64,000 bases of DNA from an uncultured Acetatifactor sp. (GTDB lineage: Bacteria > Bacillota > Clostridia > Lachnospirales > Lachnospiraceae): positions 141,948 through 205,947 of the forward strand of contig CAJTOJ010000002.1 in assembly GCA_910577665.1 (NCBI GenBank), in the 5' to 3' direction. Of this stretch, positions 52,244-59,249 are shown piece by piece. A model generated the notes under the pieces. That model did no database searches. It was given only the letters and a program-made list of their open reading frames with translations, and was not told the origin of the DNA. The first letter of the stretch is position 1. Each line of letters opens with the position of its first letter. Made by a program: the position numbers and the translations under genes.

Positions 52244-52307
52244 AATTATCTCCTTTCTTATGGGCAGATCTGTCTGACTCCTTTATGTCTTCCGGGTCCT
52301 GCCGTCA

Positions 52308-52622
52308 CTAGTTTTTATCAAATGCGTTGAGTTTCAGCATTTTCTCCGTATCCCCGGTAGGCCGCGCAATGATGTGGCGCTGCACCACACCAGTGAGGGA
52401 TTTTGCCATCTTCTCCCCTGCTTCCATGGCAGCCTCCACAGCCGCAACACTTCCCCGGAATTTAATCGTCACCAGAAGGGGTACGGGCAACGAATCTGCA
52501 TTTGCAGGTTTATTTTTATCGAAGGTCTCCAGTCTGACATCAGCCGCCTTACATCCCGCATCTGCCGCCAGGAAGGCACAGGTCAGTCCGAATACCTCCA
52601 AAAGTCCTACCGCTTCTTCCAT
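52308..52622 (-). CDS. BMC-H shell protein with loop insertion (104 aa)
   Basis: MEEAVGLLEVFGLTCAFLAAD, then an insertion near residues 30-45 (ETFDKNKPANADSL) absent from the PduA-like copies, then LLVTIKFRGSVAAVEAAMEAG and a C-terminal KLNAFDKN. The longer loop changes the pore or the convex face. Lies just downstream of the ADH gene. Confidence 0.9.
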   Translation of the reverse strand: MEEAVGLLEVFGLTCAFLAADAGCKAADVRLETFDKNKPANADSLPVPLLVTIKFRGSVAAVEAAMEAGEKMAKSLTGVVQRHIIARPTGDTEKMLKLNAFDKN

Positions 52623-52640
52623 ACTGATACCCCCATGTGC

Positions 52641-53849
52641 TTATTTGTTGATGATGGCTATCTTCAATCCTGTCATGGCCAGATTGGTCTTCAGTGCCTC
52701 ATTGATCTCCTCCAGGGGATAGGTATGTGTGATCAGCTTATCCATGGGAAGTCCTATCTTCTTCGCACTCTTTAAGAAATCAAAAGTGGTGGCGTAATCC
52801 CTTAATGTGTACACCCAGCTGCCCACTGTCGTGATCTCCTTGGAACAGATATCAAAATGCGGGTTGATGGTGGCATCCCCTCCATTGATGAAGAAGCCCA
52901 GCTCACAAAGTCCGCCGCCGTTGCGGATGAACTTGTAAATATTGGAATGGGCAACAGGGGAACCGGTACACTGGAAGGCAAAATCCGCCAGATGTCCGTC
53001 ACATTTCTCCTGCACCCCAGCCGTCAGCGCTTCGATTCCCTTGTGGTCCTTGAAGTTCACCACATCGGAAGCCCCCAGCTCCTTTGCAAATTCCAGACGT
53101 TTCTGCTCGCCGTCCACTGCCACAATCTTGTTGATCCCCATGGTACGGAGGATCGCAATACAGATCAGTCCGATGGGGCCGCAGCCCTGTACCACAACCC
53201 TGCTGTTGAACCTCAGGATGCCGGTACTCTTGGCACGTTCCACTGCATGGATCAGCACGGCGCAGGGTTCGATAAGTACCCTGGAATACAGATCCAGGTC
53301 ACTGACGTTGAACACGGTAGAACCGCCCCTGACCAGTATGTAGTCGGAAAACCAGCCGTTGAGATGAATATCATCATCAGGCAGCAGACCGTATACATCG
53401 GCTCCACCCACGTTCTGCTTGTTCAGGTCAAACATGGTGATATCCGGGTTGTCCTTGAAGATCATACAGGTGACTACTTTGTCTCCCAGCTTCAGATCCT
53501 TGCCGGCACTGTCCTTCTTCACGTTCTTCCCCATCTTCACGATCTCGCCAGTGCCCTCATGTCCCAGTGCGACCGGGATCAGTCCGAAGGGATCCCTTTT
53601 GAACTCATGAGCATCCGTGCCACATACCCCGCAGCCTTCCACCTTCACCAGGATATCGTCATCCCCCACCTTCGGCATGGGGAATTCCTTCACTTCAAAA
53701 TGTTCTAAGCTTGTGAGCATGGCCACATGGGCCGTCTCCGGAATGGCCCCGTCTGCTGCCGGGGTTCCTGTTAAAACGGCTGCGCCTGTGCCAGCCATAT
53801 TGGCAAGCACCTGCTTCACAATCTCTTCTATCTGTGCTGTATCAGCCAT
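52641..53849 (-). CDS. Zinc-type MDR alcohol dehydrogenase with encapsulation peptide
   Basis: 402 aa, AAAGGAG upstream. The N-terminal 18 residues (MADTAQIEEIVKQVLANM) form an amphipathic tag, then a linker (GAAVLTGTPAADG). MDR motifs: CGVCGTDAHEF for catalytic zinc, GHEGTGEIVKMG, Rossmann GCGPIGLICIAIL. Expected to reduce propionaldehyde to 1-propanol with NADH and recycle NAD in the lumen. In pdu operons this role is taken by an iron-type enzyme (PduQ); here it is a zinc-type one. Confidence 0.9.
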   Translation of the reverse strand: MADTAQIEEIVKQVLANMAGTGAAVLTGTPAADGAIPETAHVAMLTSLEHFEVKEFPMPKVGDDDILVKVEGCGVCGTDAHEFKRDPFGLIPVALGHEGTGEIVKMGKNVKKDSAGKDLKLGDKVVTCMIFKDNPDITMFDLNKQNVGGADVYGLLPDDDIHLNGWFSDYILVRGGSTVFNVSDLDLYSRVLIEPCAVLIHAVERAKSTGILRFNSRVVVQGCGPIGLICIAILRTMGINKIVAVDGEQKRLEFAKELGASDVVNFKDHKGIEALTAGVQEKCDGHLADFAFQCTGSPVAHSNIYKFIRNGGGLCELGFFINGGDATINPHFDICSKEITTVGSWVYTLRDYATTFDFLKSAKKIGLPMDKLITHTYPLEEINEALKTNLAMTGLKIAIINK

Positions 53850-53913
53850 TGTCTATCTCCTTTCCCAATTCATGTCTATGCCATTCACCATCTGGAAGAT
53901 GTCCTAATCCTCC

Positions 53914-55302
53914 TCAGCGTATGCACAGGCTGTCTGCCATCACGCATCTTCTGCTCTTGGTGAAGGACTTGGTGCTGGTAAGTCCCTCTCCGGTACGGCT
54001 GGCAATGGTAAAGGTGCAGTATCCTTCCCCACCGAAGCCAAGCGCCGCATAAGAAGGTGCATTCTTCACCAGAATGGCCGTATCAATCTCCCTGGCATAC
54101 TTGGTGATGTTGTCAATGTTCTTGGAGTGGATGTGCGCGGAATGGCGGTTGCCGTGCTCCAACCACACAGCCTTCTCAATGGCATCGTCAATGTTCTTCG
54201 CCCGGACCATTCCCAGGATCGGCATCATCAGCTCTTCTGCGATCAGCGGATGCTCCTTCTCTCCCTCAAACACTATGCATCTGATGTTATCTGGCACGGT
54301 CACACCGATCATCCCAAGCAGTGTCCTGGCATCCCGGCCCACACACTTGCGGTTCAGTCCCTTAGGCGTAAGCACCATAGCCGTAAGTTTCTCCTGTTCC
54401 TCTCTGGAAGCCAGGTAACAGCCCTGCTCCGTGATCATATAATGCATCAGCTCATCCGCTATGGTATCCACTGCCACGATTTCCTTCTCGGCAATACAGG
54501 GAAGGTTATTGTCGAAAGTACAGCCGTTTACAATGTCCTCTGCCGCTTTCCGCACATCCGCGGTCTCATCCACCACCGCCGGAGGATTCCCTGCACCTGC
54601 ACCGATCCCCCGCTTTCCGGAGGAAAGAACTGCTGTCACCACCCCGGGACCGCCGGTAGCCGCAATCAGCGGAATGTCCTTATGTTTCATCATGACATTG
54701 CTGGTCTCCAGGGTGGGCGTCTCCACGGTACAAGCCACATTGTCCGGACCACCTGCTTCCAGAGAGGCCTCGTTGATCAGGTTCAAGGCATATATGGATG
54801 TCCTTATGGCCTGGGGATGAGGGTTGAATACCACTGTATTGCCTGCTGCAATCATCCCAATGGAATTGCACAGCACGGTTTCACTGGGGTTGGTACAGGG
54901 GGTGATGGCACCGATCACGCCAAAGGGTCCCATCTCGATCAGGGTCAGTCCCCTGTCGCCGGACCATGCAGTGGTCTTCAGGTCCTCTGTGCCAGGTGTC
55001 TTGTCAGCCACCAGATGATGCTTCAATATCTTATGTCCCACATTGCCCATACCGGTCTCATTGACACCCATTCTGGCCAGTACCTCGGCATTTTCGTGAA
55101 TCTTCCTGCGTATATTGCTAATAATCTGTTCTCTCTGATCCAGGGACATCCTGCGTACAACTGCCTGTGCGGTCTTGGCTGCGGCAATGGCATCATTCAT
55201 GTCCTGGAACACACCATGGTTTTTTGCCGCAGATTCCTGGATATTCAGCTTTGCCACTACCTCCTGTACAATGTCCTGTACCAGATTCTCATTTACAAGC
55301 AC
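53914..55302 (-). CDS. pduP: CoA-acylating propionaldehyde dehydrogenase PduP
   Basis: 462 aa from GTG 55302 with GAGGAGG 7 nt upstream. The N-terminal encapsulation peptide MLVNENLVQDIVQEVVAKLN is clear. Catalytic Cys in NNLPCIAEKEIV near residue 275, NAD-binding FNPHPQAIRTS and GAGNPPAVVDETAD. Converts propionaldehyde and CoA to propionyl-CoA with NAD. Central to the microcompartment. Confidence 0.95.
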   Translation of the reverse strand: MLVNENLVQDIVQEVVAKLNIQESAAKNHGVFQDMNDAIAAAKTAQAVVRRMSLDQREQIISNIRRKIHENAEVLARMGVNETGMGNVGHKILKHHLVADKTPGTEDLKTTAWSGDRGLTLIEMGPFGVIGAITPCTNPSETVLCNSIGMIAAGNTVVFNPHPQAIRTSIYALNLINEASLEAGGPDNVACTVETPTLETSNVMMKHKDIPLIAATGGPGVVTAVLSSGKRGIGAGAGNPPAVVDETADVRKAAEDIVNGCTFDNNLPCIAEKEIVAVDTIADELMHYMITEQGCYLASREEQEKLTAMVLTPKGLNRKCVGRDARTLLGMIGVTVPDNIRCIVFEGEKEHPLIAEELMMPILGMVRAKNIDDAIEKAVWLEHGNRHSAHIHSKNIDNITKYAREIDTAILVKNAPSYAALGFGGEGYCTFTIASRTGEGLTSTKSFTKSRRCVMADSLCIR

Positions 55303-55880
55303 GTGATTACCTCCTCAAAAATGGATTTCCCATAGGCTGCAAGATCGGTGTCCTGACTGGCACTGCCGCCGCTGACACCGAGTGCGCCAAGGATCACTCC
55401 GTTATACTTCAGTACCTCTCCGCCGCCGAAGATTACGATCCGGCCCTGATTGGTGAACTGGATCCCATAGAGACTCTCTCCTGGCTGGCTCAAGGTCCCA
55501 AGCTTAGCAGTGGACATCTGGAATGCAATCGCCGTGTAAGTCTTGTTCAATGCCACGTCAAAACTTCCCGCATAGGCACCATCCATACAGTGGACAGCCA
55601 CCGGGATGCCCGCCTGGTCAGATACAGCTGTCACTACCCGCATACCCCACTGTGCTGCCTTGGCCTCAATCCGTTCAATCAGTTTCACGGCCAGGGCCAG
55701 GGGCATGGAGGTCTGCACCAGGCCACTGTCTGTCTGGGCCATCCCCACCTGGCCCTGCTGATATCCCCTGCCAGGGCCATTTCCCTCTCCTGTCCCAGAC
55801 AAGGTACCGGGTATCTGTGCGCTCTCTGCAGTCCGTGCAAGAACCTCACGTACAATTGCCTCTATCTCTCTCTTTTCCAT
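55293..55880 (-). CDS. GlcG/HbpS-like (PduO C-terminal-type) protein with encapsulation peptide
   Basis: 195 aa from ATG 55880 (TAGGAG 6 nt upstream). MEKREIEAIVREVLARTAES is an encapsulation-type helix, a glycine-rich linker follows, then the domain LALAVKLIERIEAKAAQWG, HCMDGAYAGSFDVALNKTYTA and GALGVSGGSASQD. Family members bind haem or cobalamin-type cofactors; in a B12-free pathway its job is unclear. It overlaps the pduP start by 10 nt. Confidence 0.85.
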   Translation of the reverse strand: MEKREIEAIVREVLARTAESAQIPGTLSGTGEGNGPGRGYQQGQVGMAQTDSGLVQTSMPLALAVKLIERIEAKAAQWGMRVVTAVSDQAGIPVAVHCMDGAYAGSFDVALNKTYTAIAFQMSTAKLGTLSQPGESLYGIQFTNQGRIVIFGGGEVLKYNGVILGALGVSGGSASQDTDLAAYGKSIFEEVITCL

Positions 55881-55979
55881 AAGCAACTCCTAAAGCAGCT
55901 CCCGCCTGCCAGAAAAACCACTTCTGTATATCTGTGGATTTCCCAGTTCTTCGCCGGAGTATCTTTGTCCTATGACAGC

Positions 55980-56783
55980 TTATCTGCCCAGCTGCTCCAG
56001 TACCTTCTTAGTGATCTCCGCCACCAGTTCGGGAGAAGTCGCATTGCCCTTTTTGCTTCCACAGCCACCTCCACAGGTATGGCAGCTGGGCTTGCCTTCC
56101 TTGGCATTGGGGCAGAGATTCGCCGGATGACGTCCCTTCATGCCAAACTGTCTTCTGATCTCATACAGGTCTTCCACCTGCTCCGGTGTGAACTCCTTGG
56201 GGCCACCCAGAAGCCTGGACTGATACAGAAGCTGTGCATAGAACTCCACGGACTCCATCTTCAGGTAAGCGCTAAGCAGGGAATCGGAATAGGTCAGTGC
56301 ACCGTGGTTCTCCAGCAGTACTGCATCGAAATACTGTACGTACTCAGATACCGCATCGGGAATCTCCATGGTAGAAGGTCTGCCATACTTGGCAATGGGC
56401 ACACAACCCAGGGCAATCACAGCCTCCGGCATAATGGGCTGGGTGAGAGGGATTCCCGCAATGGCAAAGCTGGTGGCATACACCGGATGGGCATGCACAA
56501 CGCTTCTCACATCAGGTCTCTCCTGATACACCCTCATATGCATCTTGATCTCAGAGGAAGGTTTGAAATTGCCATTTGCCTGGATCACATTGCCCTGTGC
56601 ATCCACCTTGCAGATGTACTCAGGCGTCATGAATCCTTTGGATACACCGGTGGGGGTACACAGAAATTCATTGTCGCTCAGCTTCACGGAAATATTTCCG
56701 TCATTGGCGGCCACCATGTTCCTGTTGTAAATCCTCTTGCCAATGTCGCAAATCTCTTTTTTGATTTCGTACTCGTTTTGCAT
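55980..56783 (-). CDS. Class II aldolase (fuculose/rhamnulose-phosphate type) with C-terminal encapsulation peptide
   Basis: 267 aa, AGGAGG upstream. Aldolase motifs: AANDGNISVKL, SSEIKMHMRVYQ, VVHAHPVYAT (zinc ligands) and LLENHGALTYS. The C-terminal about 40 residues (SCHTCGGGCGSKKGN, then SPELVAEITKKVLEQLGR) look like a cysteine-rich linker plus encapsulation tag. Makes DHAP and lactaldehyde; lactaldehyde is then reduced to 1,2-propanediol. This gene ties the locus to deoxy-sugar use. Confidence 0.92.
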   Translation of the reverse strand: MQNEYEIKKEICDIGKRIYNRNMVAANDGNISVKLSDNEFLCTPTGVSKGFMTPEYICKVDAQGNVIQANGNFKPSSEIKMHMRVYQERPDVRSVVHAHPVYATSFAIAGIPLTQPIMPEAVIALGCVPIAKYGRPSTMEIPDAVSEYVQYFDAVLLENHGALTYSDSLLSAYLKMESVEFYAQLLYQSRLLGGPKEFTPEQVEDLYEIRRQFGMKGRHPANLCPNAKEGKPSCHTCGGGCGSKKGNATSPELVAEITKKVLEQLGR

Positions 56784-56895
56784 GTTGATTCCTCCTGTAT
56801 GATTGATAGTTGCTTCCTACCCGGCACACCGTTGTCAAAAGCCTGTCTGCGTTCTCTGTCCGGATAGCTTGTTACTGCCTGGCTCTATTATAAGC

Positions 56896-57585
56896 CTATA
56901 TACCACACAAGTCAACAAATACATGTTGGATTGTGTCGTTTTCTTTTTGGTTTTGTGGTTTAGGGAGTATTTCCCGCCATTCCGGCATCAGCTGTGGTGT
57001 AAACTGTGTCCCCAATCTGGCCAGCTCCCCCAGAACAGTCCCCATTCCTTCCTCCGTCTGATACCAGTTTTCCTTCGTGACCATAACGTACACCGGCACC
57101 ACCAGTAGCTCTGTGTCCGGAAAGCAGAGTTGATAATACATCAGGCATCTCCGGGCGTGGAAGCCTTTGCAGCAGATTATGGCGCTTTTGGGACAGATAT
57201 CTCTGGCATCCAGAAGCTTTCTGGTATATCTGGCATTTTCTGCCGTGAACTGCGCCTTGTCCTCCTGCAGGATGCAGCTTTCCTCCACACCGTTCTTCAG
57301 AAGCACCTCCGTGTAAAATGCACATTCCGTGGCATATTCCCCGGTATAAACGTCTGCCCCGGACTTCACACCCCCGAATCTCCCGGAAGTGATGGAATAC
57401 CTTCCCGATGGCACCACCAGAGGGGCATACCCCTCCTTCCAGAGCTGCGCAGCCCTCTTGGGCAATTCCGGATAGGAACCACCGGGAATGAAGATTGCAT
57501 CTGCCTTTCTGGGCGCATCTTCCACAAAAATAAAATCTGTGATATCTTTTATGACTCTCATTTCCATCACATCCATATCCCTCAT
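56896..57585 (-). CDS. YdcF/DUF218 family protein embedded in the microcompartment operon
   Basis: 229 aa from ATG 57585, overlapping the activase stop as ATGA; a longer start is at 57600. The DUF218 core has ADAIFIPGGSYPELPKRAAQLW, VVPSGRYS, ATECAFYTEVLLKNGV, LQEDKAQFTAENARYTRKLL and CCKGFHARRCLMYYQ. No membrane segment, unlike SanA/ElyC. It is not a standard microcompartment gene and its role is unknown. Confidence 0.8.
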   Translation of the reverse strand: MRDMDVMEMRVIKDITDFIFVEDAPRKADAIFIPGGSYPELPKRAAQLWKEGYAPLVVPSGRYSITSGRFGGVKSGADVYTGEYATECAFYTEVLLKNGVEESCILQEDKAQFTAENARYTRKLLDARDICPKSAIICCKGFHARRCLMYYQLCFPDTELLVVPVYVMVTKENWYQTEEGMGTVLGELARLGTQFTPQLMPEWREILPKPQNQKENDTIQHVFVDLCGI

Positions 57586-58409
57586 CCACCGATCTGACAT
57601 CTCAGCCGGGTATGTTGCTCCACTTCCTGGCGCAGCCGCTCCATATGAGACTGCTCCGGCGGCAGGAGATCCGGCAGTTCATATGTCCGGCCCAGCCCCT
57701 CATATTTGTCCTGCCCCAGCCTGTGATAAGGCAACAGGTAGATGTCCTCCACACCGGGCAGCCCGTCCGCGAACCGGGCAATGGCTTGGATTTCCTCTGG
57801 CGTGTCATTGAAAGCGGGAACCACAGGCACCCGGATGCTGAGCCGGGTCTGGCCGGAAACGGCAATCTTCCCTGCATTCTCCAGCATCAGTTCATTCCCT
57901 TTTCCGGTGAAAGCCTTATGCTTGGCACTGTCCATATGCTTGATATCCATCAAATAGTGATCCAGGTAAGGCAGGATCTGTTCTATGACTTCCCATTTTG
58001 CACAGCCCATGCTCTCCATGGCGGTATTGATCCCCACAGCTTTGGCCGCCCGCAGCAGGTCCCTGGCAAATTCCGGCTGGCAGAGGCTCTCCCCGCCAGA
58101 CAGGGTCAGCCCGCCCCCGGAACGGTTGTAATAGGGCCTGTCCTTCTCCACGGTCTCCATGACCTGGGCCACCGTCACGTCCTGGCCAATTACCTTTTTC
58201 CTGCCCTGGACTGTCATCTCCTGGATGCTGTACTCCTGGGATTCCGGGTTGCAGCACCATTTGCACCGCAGCACGCAGCCCTTCAGGAAACAGATGGTGC
58301 GGATGCCTGTGCCATCATGGATGGAGTAGCGCTGTATGTCGAAGATTCGTCCTTTTGTCTGTAAATAATCCGTCATCATTTTCATCTCATCCTGCCGCAC
58401 AAACGGCAT
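57582..58409 (-). CDS. Glycyl radical enzyme activase (radical SAM)
   Basis: 275 aa; ATG 58409 with AGGA about 9 nt upstream (58415 is an alternative). The CxxxCxxC cluster lies in KGCVLRCKWCCNPES, then GGGLTLSGGES and the SAM-binding core. The ferredoxin-like insert with extra cysteines, usual in diol-dehydratase activases, is absent; only one [4Fe-4S] motif is visible. It forms the glycyl radical on the dehydratase encoded upstream. Confidence 0.9.
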   Translation of the reverse strand: MPFVRQDEMKMMTDYLQTKGRIFDIQRYSIHDGTGIRTICFLKGCVLRCKWCCNPESQEYSIQEMTVQGRKKVIGQDVTVAQVMETVEKDRPYYNRSGGGLTLSGGESLCQPEFARDLLRAAKAVGINTAMESMGCAKWEVIEQILPYLDHYLMDIKHMDSAKHKAFTGKGNELMLENAGKIAVSGQTRLSIRVPVVPAFNDTPEEIQAIARFADGLPGVEDIYLLPYHRLGQDKYEGLGRTYELPDLLPPEQSHMERLRQEVEQHTRLRCQIGG

Positions 58410-58424
58410 TTCCATCTTTCCTAT

Positions 58425-59231
58425 TCATAGTCTGCACAATGCCTCCAAAGCAAGCGCAAACAGCTTCTCCCTTGCGGAAACATTATTGTTCCAGTCTCTG
58501 TCGTCATAGTCCTCCGCGCCTCCGGTCAAAATATCCCCGCTGTAGAGGATCTGCCCGAAGACCTTACCACGGAACTGGGCGATGGCCGCCATGGTGGCGC
58601 ACTCCATCTCCACAGCTCTACAGCCCTCTTCCCTCCGATAGGCCACCATCTCTTTGGTCTCCCGGTAGAAGCCATCCGTTGACCAGGTGGCGCATTCTAT
58701 GTAAGGAATACCGTGGCCGGACAGGACTTCCCTAAACCGCAGGATAGGCCCTGACTGTAACTCAATGAACCGCGTAGGCGGCAAGTATTTGTAGGATGCC
58801 CCCTCATCCCGCAGGGCCCGCACCGGGATGATTACGGCTCCCTCAGGGATATCGTCCAGCACTCCGCAGCCGCCACAGCAGACAATCACCTCCACGCCGG
58901 AGCCGTAGAGCATCTCCGTCATCATGGCAATGGAGCCTGAAGCCACCACCGCCTGTACGGCGCAGACTTCCGTCCCCTCCACGCTGAAACGGTACACATG
59001 GAAATCCTTCATCTCCGAGACATAGGTGCCTATCTTTTCGCCTCCATACTGCTCTACCGCGCCCTCAAGCACCTCCTCGAAGAACGTGACCAGGCAGAGC
59101 CTGGGGAAACGCCCAAATCCCCCTGCGCCCTGGCCCTCCCTGTCCGCTTTGGATGCTTCCCTGTCCGGATTGATGACCGCGATTTTGTCCGTGCTATATT
59201 CCAGAATCGGAAATTCGCTTTTTACAATCAT
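58425..59231 (-). CDS. Nucleoside phosphorylase (PNP/UDP family) within the glycyl radical operon
   Basis: 268 aa, AAGGATA before the ATG. PNP_UDP_1 motifs: VVASGSIAMMTEML, VCCGGCGVLDDIPEGAVII, and the nucleoside-site loop RAVEMECATMAAIAQ. Cleaves nucleosides with phosphate. It separates the glycyl radical enzyme from its activase. The activase releases 5'-deoxyadenosine, so cleavage of that by-product is a plausible job (inference). Confidence 0.85.
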   Translation of the reverse strand: MIVKSEFPILEYSTDKIAVINPDREASKADREGQGAGGFGRFPRLCLVTFFEEVLEGAVEQYGGEKIGTYVSEMKDFHVYRFSVEGTEVCAVQAVVASGSIAMMTEMLYGSGVEVIVCCGGCGVLDDIPEGAVIIPVRALRDEGASYKYLPPTRFIELQSGPILRFREVLSGHGIPYIECATWSTDGFYRETKEMVAYRREEGCRAVEMECATMAAIAQFRGKVFGQILYSGDILTGGAEDYDDRDWNNNVSAREKLFALALEALCRL

Positions 59232-59249
59232 TATCCTTCATGTCCCTTC

